From: Hyphomicrobiales bacterium
GTDB lineage: Bacteria; Pseudomonadota; Alphaproteobacteria; Rhizobiales; Rhizobiaceae
Length of the DNA: 64,000 nt
Direction of reading: 5' to 3'
Assembly: GCA_900468805.1 (NCBI GenBank)
Contig: UEIF01000023.1
Location: 1 to 64,000, forward strand
Below, one piece after another: positions 8,915-17,169 of the stretch. The notes under the pieces are model-generated. The model was not told the DNA's origin and did no database searches. It saw nothing but the letters and a program-made list of their open reading frames with translations. A program made the position numbers and the translations under genes. The stretch's first letter is position 1. Every line of letters begins with the position of its first letter.

Positions 8915-8992
8915 AGAGTCCAATGGGGTTTCTACTACCTTCCTTCTCGACCGGGCGGCGTTCGCTCGCTCTTCGACTACGGGAGATTAGAA

Positions 8993-10141
8993 ATGACGAA
9001 CACTCTGCAAATGACCCGTCGCACGATGCTTACGGGCGCTGCCGTCGCAGGAGCGCTAACGCCGATCATCATCGCGAATAGCGCTGCCCATGCCGACGAG
9101 GTGGTGGCAGCGAACGCGCCCAGGAAGGCGCCGACAGTCGACTTCACCAAGCTTCAGCGAGAAAAGGTCGAACTGGTCAAGCCACCCTTCGTCCATCCGC
9201 ACAGCCAGAAAGCCGAGGCTGGCCCGAAGATCAAGGAATTCACGCTGACCATCCAGGAAAAGAAGATGGTGCTCGATAAGGATGGGACCGAGGTGAACGC
9301 GATGACGTTCGACGGTTCGGTGCCCGGCCCGCTGATGGTCGTCCACCAGGACGATTATGTGGAGCTGACGCTGGTCAATCCCGAAACGAACACGATGCAG
9401 CACAATATCGACTTTCACGCCGCAACGGGCGGGCTTGGCGGCGGCGCGCTGACGGTCGTCAACCCCGGCGAAAGCACCGTCCTGCGCTTCAAGGCGACAA
9501 AGGCAGGCGTCTTCGTCTACCACTGCGCACCTCCCGGCATGGTGCCCTGGCATGTCACGTCGGGGATGAACGGCGCAATCATGGTTCTCCCGCGCGAGGG
9601 TCTCACCGACGGCCATGGAAAACCACTCGTCTACGACAAGATCTACTATGTCGGCGAGCAGGACTTCTACATCCCGCGCGACGAGGCCGGCAAGTTCAAG
9701 AAATATGACAGCCCCGGCGAGGCCTACGAGGATACGCTTGCGGTGATGAAGACGCTAACCCCGACCCACATCGTCTTCAACGGCGCCGTCGGCGCGCTGA
9801 CGGGCGACAATGCGATGACCGCCAAGGTCGGCGAGACCGTGCTCATCGTGCACTCGCAGGCCAATCGCGACACGCGACCGCATCTCATCGGTGGGCATGG
9901 CGAATATGTCTGGGCGACCGGCAAGTTTGCGAACGTGCCCGACATAGACCAGGAGACCTGGTTCATCCCGGGCGGCACAGCGGGTGCGGCGCTCTACACT
10001 TTCGCGCAGCCCGGCATCTACGCCTATGTCAACCACAACCTCATCGAGGCATTCGAACTCGGTGCGGCTGCCCACTTCAAGGTCACCGGGGACTGGAACG
10101 ACGATCTGATGACTTCGGTGAAGTCGCCGTCGGCCAGCTGA
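8993..10141 (+). CDS. nirK: Copper-containing nitrite reductase
   Basis: A 382-residue periplasmic trimer subunit that reduces nitrite to nitric oxide. A twin-arginine signal (MTRRTMLTGAAVAGAL) ends near AAHA-DE. Type 1 copper ligands are His137, Cys178, His187 and Met192 (MQHNIDFH, VYHCAPPGMVPWHVTSGM). Type 2 copper ligands are His142, His177 and His348 (VNHNLIEAF). Catalytic Asp140 and His297 (RPHLIGG) are present, so the enzyme looks intact. GGAG precedes ATG 8993; a longer in-frame reading from 8693 has no support and would run through the nnrS start. It is followed by a strong hairpin, then nirV and nnrR. Confidence 0.98.
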   Translation: MTNTLQMTRRTMLTGAAVAGALTPIIIANSAAHADEVVAANAPRKAPTVDFTKLQREKVELVKPPFVHPHSQKAEAGPKIKEFTLTIQEKKMVLDKDGTEVNAMTFDGSVPGPLMVVHQDDYVELTLVNPETNTMQHNIDFHAATGGLGGGALTVVNPGESTVLRFKATKAGVFVYHCAPPGMVPWHVTSGMNGAIMVLPREGLTDGHGKPLVYDKIYYVGEQDFYIPRDEAGKFKKYDSPGEAYEDTLAVMKTLTPTHIVFNGAVGALTGDNAMTAKVGETVLIVHSQANRDTRPHLIGGHGEYVWATGKFANVPDIDQETWFIPGGTAGAALYTFAQPGIYAYVNHNLIEAFELGAAAHFKVTGDWNDDLMTSVKSPSAS

Positions 10142-10151
10142 CCTTGATGGG

Positions 10152-10194
10152 ACTGTGCAGGCCGTGAGGGCGGCCTGCACAGTATGTTTTCTTT
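10152..10194 (+). terminator. Rho-independent terminator after nirK
   Basis: A perfect 13-bp stem (ACTGTGCAGGCCG paired with CGGCCTGCACAGT, loop TGAGGG) is followed by ATGTTTTCTTT. It lies in the nirK-nirV gap and should end or attenuate the nirK message, so nirV-nnrR would be expressed by read-through or from a separate promoter. Confidence 0.8.
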
Positions 10195-10223
10195 AAAAAG
10201 GGGGCGCATGTTGCGAAAAGGAC

Positions 10224-11186
10224 ATGACACCGCACGCCGAGACTGCAGGAATTTCCGGCATTTCGATCGTACTTCCGCTTGTGCTTCTTGCGGTCCTTTC
10301 GGCAACGCTTGCGGTTGAGGCCGGGTTGATAAACATCGGGCGGCGCGATGCCGCATTTGCCGCTCCCGAGGTCATAACCATTGCACGCCATGAATTCCAG
10401 TATCGCGACGCGACCGAGTATTTCCGCAGGGGCCTGGCGGTCGATGCGCCGAAGCGCGAGGCCTACGTCCGGATGCCCCTGACGATCATGAGATATCAGA
10501 CCAGCCTTTTCGAGTATGACCGTTGCGTGGCCGATGGCGCCTGCCCCGAACCGGAAGGGCGAAGCACAACCTCCGGCGACGACACGCCGGTCACCGGCGT
10601 CAGCTATGAGGACGCGCTGCGCTACGCGAACTGGCTGTCGCAGAAGTCGGGCGAGCAATGGCGGCTTCCGACCGACTTCGAACTCGCCTACGCTGCCGCC
10701 GATCGTTTCCCCGACGACGCACTCGGCACCGATGCGAACAGCAAAAACCCTGCCCTGCGCTGGCTTGCAGACTATGAACGCGAGGCGCGACGCACCGCCT
10801 CGAGCGACCCGGCGCCGCAGCCGAAGGGATGGTTTGGCGTCAGCCAGACCGGGCTTGCCGATTTCGGTGGAAACATCTGGGAATGGACCTCGACCTGCAA
10901 CAAGCGTGTCGACCTCGAGAAGGAAGCCGTCGTCGACGAGCCCGACCCGGCGAACTGCGGTATCATGATCGCCGCCGGCAGGCACCGCGCTCCGATGAGC
11001 ACTTTCGTCAGAAACCCCAAAGGCGGCGGATGCTCGGTCGGCAGCCCGCCCGACAATCTTGGTTTCAGGCTCGTCCGGCGGCTGAGCTTCACCGAGAGCA
11101 TCGAAGACTTCACGCGCCGCGTCGCAGCCGATATGATCGGCGGCGCCATTTTCAAAGAGGTTCAGCAGGACGACAATGAAGGTTGA
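10224..11186 (+). CDS. nirV: NirV, formylglycine-generating-enzyme-like accessory protein
   Basis: A 320-residue protein with an N-terminal membrane anchor (residues about 11-31) followed by an SUMF1/FGE-sulfatase-type domain. Family motifs are PVTGVSYEDALRYANWLS, WRLPTDFELAYAAAD, GLADFGGNIWEWTSTC and PPDNLGFRLVRR. NirV is a frequent partner of nirK in rhizobia and rhodobacters, but its biochemical role is unsettled. The domain should face the periplasm. Its last 11 bp overlap nnrR, indicating translational coupling of the two. Confidence 0.93.
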   Translation: MTPHAETAGISGISIVLPLVLLAVLSATLAVEAGLINIGRRDAAFAAPEVITIARHEFQYRDATEYFRRGLAVDAPKREAYVRMPLTIMRYQTSLFEYDRCVADGACPEPEGRSTTSGDDTPVTGVSYEDALRYANWLSQKSGEQWRLPTDFELAYAAADRFPDDALGTDANSKNPALRWLADYEREARRTASSDPAPQPKGWFGVSQTGLADFGGNIWEWTSTCNKRVDLEKEAVVDEPDPANCGIMIAAGRHRAPMSTFVRNPKGGGCSVGSPPDNLGFRLVRRLSFTESIEDFTRRVAADMIGGAIFKEVQQDDNEG

Positions 11187-11871
11187 CCGTACAGTTTTGA
11201 AGTCACTGCCGCTTTTCGAGCGCATGACGGATGCCGACCTCGACGTCATGCTCGAGCACGCCACACCGCGCCGCATCGCCCAGGGCGATGCGGTTTTCGA
11301 GCAGGGAGCTGCAGCGAAATCGTTCTTTCTGCTGCTGCACGGCAGGCTCAAGGTCACGCAGGTCACCCATGACGGCCAGCAGATCATCGTCAGGATGGTC
11401 CATCCGGGCGACCTGTTCGGCTTCGCCATGGCGCTGCGCCGACAGGACTATCCGGGAACAGCCACTGCCGCAGCGGAAAGTCTCATCCTCGGATGGCCGA
11501 CCGACATGTGGTCGCGGTTCGTCGAGCAAAATCCCCGCCTGGCAATGACTGCCATGCAGACGATCGGCCAGCGGCTTGAGGAAGCGCATACGCGCATCCG
11601 AGAGATGTCGACCGAAGAAGTGGAAAAGCGGGTTGCCCATGCCGTGTTGCGTCTGTCCAAACAAGCCGGCAAGGCGGTCGGAACCGCGATTAAAATCGAT
11701 TTCCCGATATCGCGGCAGGATATCGCCGAGATGACGGGTACGACATTGCACACGGTGTCGCGAATCCTCAGTGCCTGGGAAGGCAAGGGCATTGTCGAGG
11801 GCGGCAGGCAGAAGTTGACGGTCACCGATCCGCAGCGTCTTCTGAGACTGGCGGAAGGCGAAGGCGATTAG
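11176..11871 (+). CDS. nnrR: Crp/Fnr family nitric-oxide-responsive regulator NnrR
   Basis: A 231-residue regulator with an N-terminal cyclic-nucleotide-binding fold (about residues 10-115), a dimerisation helix, and a C-terminal helix-turn-helix (ISRQDIAEMTGTTLHTVSRILSAWE, about 178-202). It contains no cysteine, so it cannot carry the FNR iron-sulfur cluster. This fits the NnrR/DNR group, which senses nitric oxide, probably through heme. The recognition helix reads HTVSR, keeping the Ser-Arg pair of FNR but with His where FNR has Glu. It overlaps nirV by 11 bp. It is the obvious local activator of the TTG-N8-CAA boxes spread over 8847-33053. Confidence 0.93.
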   Translation: MKVDRTVLKSLPLFERMTDADLDVMLEHATPRRIAQGDAVFEQGAAAKSFFLLLHGRLKVTQVTHDGQQIIVRMVHPGDLFGFAMALRRQDYPGTATAAAESLILGWPTDMWSRFVEQNPRLAMTAMQTIGQRLEEAHTRIREMSTEEVEKRVAHAVLRLSKQAGKAVGTAIKIDFPISRQDIAEMTGTTLHTVSRILSAWEGKGIVEGGRQKLTVTDPQRLLRLAEGEGD

Positions 11872-11925
11872 CTGGCAGATTGTCGGGCAGTTTCCCGGAT
11901 GAGGACCCCAATGCGGGCCGAATAT

Positions 11926-12801
11926 TCAGTTGCTCCCCACTGGGGTCACAGGCAGGCTTCGCAGCGCTCGGAGGCAATGGATAACCTGTGCTGCAAAAGC
12001 CCGCGCACGCTCGCCGTCCTGATCATTGCCGGCAATATCCCCGATGCTCAGATAGCTGTCGACGAGTAGTTCGCAGAGCGGAAGGGCGCTTTCCAGCGCG
12101 GCCTGCGACGATCTCAACGTATGCGGCGCGCTTTCGAAAGGCGCTTCGCCCAACGATTTTGCCCTGTGGTTCGACTGGTCCACAAGAGATTGCAGTTCGT
12201 TATTTTCCCTTGGACCAACAGCTTTCGCCGCCATCGATTGGAGATGAAGCCCCAGCCTCTGTTCCAGCGAACCCAAGGTTTGCTGGCCAACATCGAACAT
12301 CCTGTCGCGCTCGGCATGGAAAGCAAGCCTGCGCTCACGCCTTAGCTTCGCCACGTGTCCGAGCTCCTCGCGTGCCATGCGTTCGGCGGCCTTCTTAATT
12401 TCGTCCGACTGGGCGTGGGCGGAAACGTAAGTCCAGAATACGAATGCGCGCTCCTCGTTGCGCACCGCCATGGAAAATGCACGGTAGGCGCTGAGCAGTT
12501 CCGGGGCCACCACCCCTGCCCCCTCGTCGTCAAAAAGTTCCTCCGGGGCTCGAACGAGGTTACGTGCGGCAGGAAGTGACGAAGTGCTCCGCCATTCGTC
12601 CACCTTGCTCAGGTGGCTCTTCTCTTCGACCACCAGGGATTCGAATAGGTCTGCAAGGTCGGGACGGGCCATTTCCCGCATCCGATCCGCCAAAGCGACG
12701 TAGCCGTCGACCGCCTCCTGCTCCATCTGCGCGGCAAGCGCCAGGAGATCGCCCAAAGAGGTGAGTTCCCATGGATCGCGACTGGACTGCGGCATTGTCA
12801 T
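11926..12801 (-). CDS. Ferritin-like (rubrerythrin-type) di-iron protein
   Basis: A 291-residue cytoplasmic protein with a four-helix ferritin-like domain. Likely di-iron ligands are in MEQEAVDGY (near residue 27), VVEEKSHLSKV (near 57), NEERAFVFW (near 117) and REELGHVAKL (near 147), matching the E...ExxH...E...ExxH pattern of rubrerythrin-like proteins. The C-terminal half (about 165-291) is helical and unrecognised. AGAGGAG precedes ATG 12801. It is divergent from nosR and shares an intergenic region with one strong FNR-type box at 12883-12896, centred 88.5 nt before this start. A role in iron handling or nitrosative/oxidative protection during denitrification is inference. Confidence 0.8.
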   Translation of the reverse strand: MTMPQSSRDPWELTSLGDLLALAAQMEQEAVDGYVALADRMREMARPDLADLFESLVVEEKSHLSKVDEWRSTSSLPAARNLVRAPEELFDDEGAGVVAPELLSAYRAFSMAVRNEERAFVFWTYVSAHAQSDEIKKAAERMAREELGHVAKLRRERRLAFHAERDRMFDVGQQTLGSLEQRLGLHLQSMAAKAVGPRENNELQSLVDQSNHRAKSLGEAPFESAPHTLRSSQAALESALPLCELLVDSYLSIGDIAGNDQDGERARAFAAQVIHCLRALRSLPVTPVGSN

Positions 12802-12882
12802 TTCACTCCTCTTGTCGTGCGGGCAATCGAAAACCGTTCGCGGAAGTTGTGATTATCCTTCCCGAACCTTCATCCCAGAAGA

Positions 12883-12896
12883 TTGATCTAGCTCAA
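12883..12896 (+). promoter_or_regulatory. FNR/NnrR-type box upstream of nosR
   Basis: TTGATCTAGCTCAA, a near-perfect FNR-type dyad, is centred 72.5 nt before the nosR start. It is also correctly placed to act on the divergent ferritin-like gene. Confidence 0.75.
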
Positions 12897-12961
12897 CGAG
12901 CCATCGGTTTTTCCATCTATACCCGTAACGCCTGGGTCGAAATCACTGGAAAACGCGTGGG

Positions 12962-15202
12962 ATGGCATCACACAAGCTAAGTACGGCCATACGGCGCATA
13001 ACGGTCCTTTGGGTTGCGGCGATCGCCTTTGCGACGATGTCGATATCGCCTGCATTCCCTGCAAGCCAGCTTCCGGCATATCTGGAAAAGGTCCAGCCCG
13101 GCGAATTGTTCGAGGGCGCCGATCGTTTCGGCACTCCCTCGGGACAGCCGCCGATCGCGCCCGTCTATAGGGGCGAAGAAATGGTGGGCTATGCCTACCT
13201 GAGCTCAGATTTTACCGGTTCCACCGGTTATTCCGGTAAGCCAATACAAATCGCAGTCGGCATCGACACCTCGGGTGTCGTTCGCGGAATCAAACTCATC
13301 GAACATCATGAACCGATCGTTCTGATCGGCATCCCGCAGGCGAAAGTCGTCGCCGCGCTCAATTCTATCATCGGCAAGAATCTCGGCCGTGTGGCAGCCG
13401 GCGAAGAACGCCCACCGCAGGTGGAGATCGTCAGCGGCGCCACCGTGACGGTTCTCGTCATGGGCGACAGTGTCATACGCTCCGCGGTGAAGCTAATTCG
13501 CAGCAACAGGCTGAGCGCAGGCGCTGAACCCAGCCTCAAAGCACCGCCCGACGTGAAGACCTTGGATCTCTCCCGGAGCGATGTCAAAGACTGGCAAACA
13601 CTTCTTGGCGACGGCTCGGTTCGCAGCCTGCGGCTATCCGTGGCAGAGGTCTCGAAAGCCTTCGGGGAAGCAGGGCACGCCGACGCGGCATCGCACCCGG
13701 AGACAACGAACCCCGACGACCGCTTCATCGATCTCTACGTGGCCCCGGTCAGCGTTCCAACGATTGGCAGAACCCTCCTCGGCGATCCAGCATACCAGCG
13801 CCTGCAAAGCCGCCTGCAGGCGGGTCAGTCGGCAATTCTCGTCGCCGGGGACGGGGCCTATTCCTTCAAGGGGTCTGGCTACGTCCGAGGCGGCATCTTC
13901 GATCGGATCGAACTGCTACAGGACGGACAGGGTCTCAGGTTCCGCGATCGGAATCACACCCGGATCGCGACGCTTGCCGCGTCTGACGCTCCAGATCTGA
14001 GAGAGATCGCACTCTTCGTGGTTCCCCCGGATTTCGGGTTCGACATCACCGAACCCTGGGACCTCCAACTGCTCGCACAGCGCAGCAGTAGCGGTGCACG
14101 GGACAAGGCGGTAATTCCTTACAATCTCGAGTACACGCTACCATCGCAATACATCAGCGTAGCCAAAGCTGCCGCTCCCCTGCCTCCGGTGCCGACGCAG
14201 GACGACGCTTCCAATCAAGTCCAGGACGACCATCCCCTATGGATCCGCATCTGGAACAACAGCCGCCTCAACATCGGGACTACGATTTGCGCGCTCCTTG
14301 TTCTGACGTTGATCTTCTTCTTCCAGGACTGGCTGGTAAAGCGGCCCAAGCTCTTTGCATGGGTGCGCAACGGCTACCTCGTTTTCACGCTCGTCTGGCT
14401 CGGCTGGTATGCAAATGCACAGTTGTCGGTCGTCAACGTGCTGACATTCATGAACTCGCTAATCACAAATTTCACATGGGAATTTTTTCTTGCGGCGCCG
14501 CTGATCTTCATCCTCTGGGCCGCCGTCGCTGCAGGTCTGCTGTTTTGGGGACGCGGCCCGTTCTGCGGCTGGCTGTGCCCGTTTGGTGCATTGCAGGAAC
14601 TGCTGAGCAAAACGGCAAAGCGGCTCAAAGTCCCGCAGGTGAAGCTCCCTTGGGGGCTGCATGAACGGCTCTGGCCGATCAAGTACATCATCTTCCTCGG
14701 GCTTTTTGGCTTGTCGTTCTATTCGATGAGCTACGCCGAGATGGCGGCGGAGGTCGAGCCGTTCAAGACTGCGATTATCCTGAAATTCGTGCGGGACTGG
14801 CCGTTCGTCGTCTTTGCCGTGGCCTTGCTTGCCGCCAGCCTGTTCATCGAACGCTTCTACTGCCGCTACCTCTGCCCTCTCGGCGCCGCACTCGCGATCC
14901 CCGGCCGGATACGCATGTTCGAATGGCTGAAGCGCTATCCGGAATGCGGCTCTCCATGCCAGCGCTGCGCCAAGGAATGTCCGGTCCAATCGATCCATCC
15001 CGAGGGCCAGATCAATGTGAACGAGTGCATCTACTGCATGCATTGCCAGGAACTGTACCATGACGACCAGCGCTGCCCGCACATGATCCAGGTACGCCTG
15101 AAGCGCGAGAAATTCATGGCACTTTCCACTCCTGAGTCACGCGGTGAGAAGCCGCCGAAGACGGTCGTCACCCACAACGGCAAACCTATCGAACGAACTT
15201 AA
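12962..15202 (+). CDS. nosR: NosR, membrane flavo-iron-sulfur protein for nitrous oxide reduction
   Basis: A 746-residue protein required for nos expression and electron supply to NosZ. After a signal peptide (VAAIAFATMSISPAFPASQ) comes a periplasmic FMN-binding domain with the SGATVTVL flavinylation motif near residue 158 (covalent FMN on the Thr). About five membrane segments start near residue 435, with polyferredoxin motifs FCGWLCPFGALQ (about 533) and CRYLCPLGAAL (about 637). The C-terminal ferredoxin-like region has CGSPCQRCAKECP and CIYCMHCQELY (about 661-700). Full length. It is the first gene of the plus-strand nos cluster, and NosX encoded downstream is the likely FMN transferase for it. 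Confidence 0.97.
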   Translation: MASHKLSTAIRRITVLWVAAIAFATMSISPAFPASQLPAYLEKVQPGELFEGADRFGTPSGQPPIAPVYRGEEMVGYAYLSSDFTGSTGYSGKPIQIAVGIDTSGVVRGIKLIEHHEPIVLIGIPQAKVVAALNSIIGKNLGRVAAGEERPPQVEIVSGATVTVLVMGDSVIRSAVKLIRSNRLSAGAEPSLKAPPDVKTLDLSRSDVKDWQTLLGDGSVRSLRLSVAEVSKAFGEAGHADAASHPETTNPDDRFIDLYVAPVSVPTIGRTLLGDPAYQRLQSRLQAGQSAILVAGDGAYSFKGSGYVRGGIFDRIELLQDGQGLRFRDRNHTRIATLAASDAPDLREIALFVVPPDFGFDITEPWDLQLLAQRSSSGARDKAVIPYNLEYTLPSQYISVAKAAAPLPPVPTQDDASNQVQDDHPLWIRIWNNSRLNIGTTICALLVLTLIFFFQDWLVKRPKLFAWVRNGYLVFTLVWLGWYANAQLSVVNVLTFMNSLITNFTWEFFLAAPLIFILWAAVAAGLLFWGRGPFCGWLCPFGALQELLSKTAKRLKVPQVKLPWGLHERLWPIKYIIFLGLFGLSFYSMSYAEMAAEVEPFKTAIILKFVRDWPFVVFAVALLAASLFIERFYCRYLCPLGAALAIPGRIRMFEWLKRYPECGSPCQRCAKECPVQSIHPEGQINVNECIYCMHCQELYHDDQRCPHMIQVRLKREKFMALSTPESRGEKPPKTVVTHNGKPIERT

Positions 15203-15249
15203 TCGGCATGCGACCCTTCGGTCGCGGCCATAACGAAGGAAGAGAAAGC

Positions 15250-17169
15250 ATGTCCACGGAAGACAAACAGCCGCGGTTCAACAGACGTCAGCTACTGGGC
15301 ACGACGGCCATGGCCGCCGCGGCGGGAGCCGCGTCTGCCGGTGGAGTCCTCGGCTTTTCGGGCGGAACAGCAACACCCGCCATAGCCGCCGAGTCCCGGC
15401 GCCAGACATGGGAAGTGAAGCCCGGCGAGCTGGACGAATACTACACGTTCTTTTCGAGCGGCCAGAGCGGGGAGGTCCGCATCGTGGGTGTCCCTTCAAT
15501 GCGCGAAATCATGCGCGTTCCGGTGTTCAACCGCTGCAGCGCAACGGGTTGGGGCCAGACCAACGAGAGCCGCAAGGTGCTGACCGAAGGCTTGCTTCCC
15601 CAGACGGTCGAGTTCCTCAAGGACCAGGGCGGCGTCTACCACAACGGCGACCTGCACCATCCGCATCCGTCGCAAACCGACGGCACCTACGACGGACGCT
15701 ATCTCTACGCCAACGACAAGGCCAACACCCGCGTCTGCCGCATTCGCCTCGACGTCATGAAGTGCGACAAGATCATCGAGCTGCCAAACCAGCACACGGT
15801 TCACGGTCTGCGGGTTCAGAAATACCCCAAAACCGGCTATGTATTCTGCAACGGCGAAGACGGGGTGCCGATCCCCAACGATGGAAAGATCCTCGACGAT
15901 CCAAAGAACTACCAGGCCGTGTTTACGGCTCTCGACGGGGAGACAATGAAGGTCGCCTGGCAGGTCATCGTCGACGGCAATCTTGACAATGTCGACGCCG
16001 ACTATCAGGGCAAATATTGCTATTCGACCTGCTACAATTCAGAAAACGGCGTCAATCTCGAGCAGATGATGGCAAAAGACCAGGACTGGGTTGTGGTCTT
16101 TAATATCAAGCGCATCGAAGAAGCAGTCCAGAAGGGTGATTTCAAGGAAATCAGTGGCGTCCCCGTCATCGACGGACGGCACGGCTCGCGCTACACCCGC
16201 TACATTCCGGTCTCAAACGGCCCGCATGGCATGAACACCGCGCCCGACGGAATTCACGCCGTGGCAGCGGGGAAGCTTTCGCCCACCGTCACCGTCTTCG
16301 ATGTCCGCAAATTCGACGATCTCTTCGACGACAAGATCCAGCCCCGGGATACCGTCGTCGCAGAACCGGAACTCGGTCTCGGCCCTTTGCACACCGCATA
16401 TGACGGCCGCGGCAACGCCTACACCACCCTCTTCATCGACAGCCAGATCTGCAAGTGGAACATCGAGGACGCCAAGCGCGCCTTCGCCGGCGAGAAAGTC
16501 AATCCGATCCGCCAGAAACTGGATGTCCACTATCAGCCAGGACACAACCACTCCTCGATGGGCCAGACCAAGGAAGCCGATGGAAAATGGCTGATCTCGC
16601 TCAACAAATTCTCGAAGGATCGGTATCTGAACGTCGGACCTCTGAAACCGGAAAGCGACCAGCTCATCGACATTTCGGGCGACGAGATGGTTCTCGTGCA
16701 CGACAACCCGACCTTCGCCGAACCCCATGATGCGACGATCGTGCATGCATCCAAGATCAATCCAGTCAGCCTTTGGAGCCGTGACGACCCGTTCTTTGCC
16801 GATGCCGTCGCACAGGCGAAAAAGGACAACATCGATCTGATGATAGATTCGCAAGTCATCCGAGACGGCAACAAGGTGCGCGTCTACATGACGTCGTCGG
16901 CACCGGCGTTTGGCCTGGAGTCGTTCACCGTTAAACAAGGCGACGAGGTGACGGTTTATGTCACCAACATCGATGAAGTCGAGGACCTGACGCACGGCTT
17001 CGCCGTCGTCAACTACGGCATCAACATGGAGATCGGGCCGCAGGCGACTTCATCCGTCACCTTCACTGCGAGCAAGCCGGGCGTCTACTGGTATTACTGC
17101 TCGTGGTTTTGCCATGCCATGCACATGGAGATGAAGGGCCGCATGCTCGTGGAGCCCAAGTCAGCCTGA
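15250..17169 (+). CDS. nosZ: Nitrous oxide reductase, clade I (Tat-exported)
   Basis: A 639-residue periplasmic homodimer subunit reducing N2O to N2. A twin-arginine signal (FNRRQLLGTTAMAAAAGAA) marks clade I. The beta-propeller supplies CuZ histidines in NGDLHHPHPS, NQHTVHGL, NGPHGMNTAPDG, GPLHTAYDG, YQPGHNHSSMG and FAEPHDATIVH. The C-terminal cupredoxin has the CuA ligands His582, Cys617, Cys621, His625 and Met628 (YYCSWFCHAMHMEM), with Trp619 between the cysteines. ATG 15250 has AAGGAAGAG upstream and starts the Tat signal; a reading from 15208 is not supported. All metal sites appear intact. Confidence 0.98.
   Translation: MSTEDKQPRFNRRQLLGTTAMAAAAGAASAGGVLGFSGGTATPAIAAESRRQTWEVKPGELDEYYTFFSSGQSGEVRIVGVPSMREIMRVPVFNRCSATGWGQTNESRKVLTEGLLPQTVEFLKDQGGVYHNGDLHHPHPSQTDGTYDGRYLYANDKANTRVCRIRLDVMKCDKIIELPNQHTVHGLRVQKYPKTGYVFCNGEDGVPIPNDGKILDDPKNYQAVFTALDGETMKVAWQVIVDGNLDNVDADYQGKYCYSTCYNSENGVNLEQMMAKDQDWVVVFNIKRIEEAVQKGDFKEISGVPVIDGRHGSRYTRYIPVSNGPHGMNTAPDGIHAVAAGKLSPTVTVFDVRKFDDLFDDKIQPRDTVVAEPELGLGPLHTAYDGRGNAYTTLFIDSQICKWNIEDAKRAFAGEKVNPIRQKLDVHYQPGHNHSSMGQTKEADGKWLISLNKFSKDRYLNVGPLKPESDQLIDISGDEMVLVHDNPTFAEPHDATIVHASKINPVSLWSRDDPFFADAVAQAKKDNIDLMIDSQVIRDGNKVRVYMTSSAPAFGLESFTVKQGDEVTVYVTNIDEVEDLTHGFAVVNYGINMEIGPQATSSVTFTASKPGVYWYYCSWFCHAMHMEMKGRMLVEPKSA

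Noticed and set aside
8693..8992. N-terminal extension of nirK by 100 codons
   Set aside because: It would overlap the nnrS start and all three regulatory boxes and put the Tat signal in the middle of the protein; ATG 8993 has a good ribosome-binding site.
10083..11429. A 448-codon open frame on the minus strand
   Set aside because: It is antisense to nirV and nnrR, which carry family motifs and overlap in an operon-like way.
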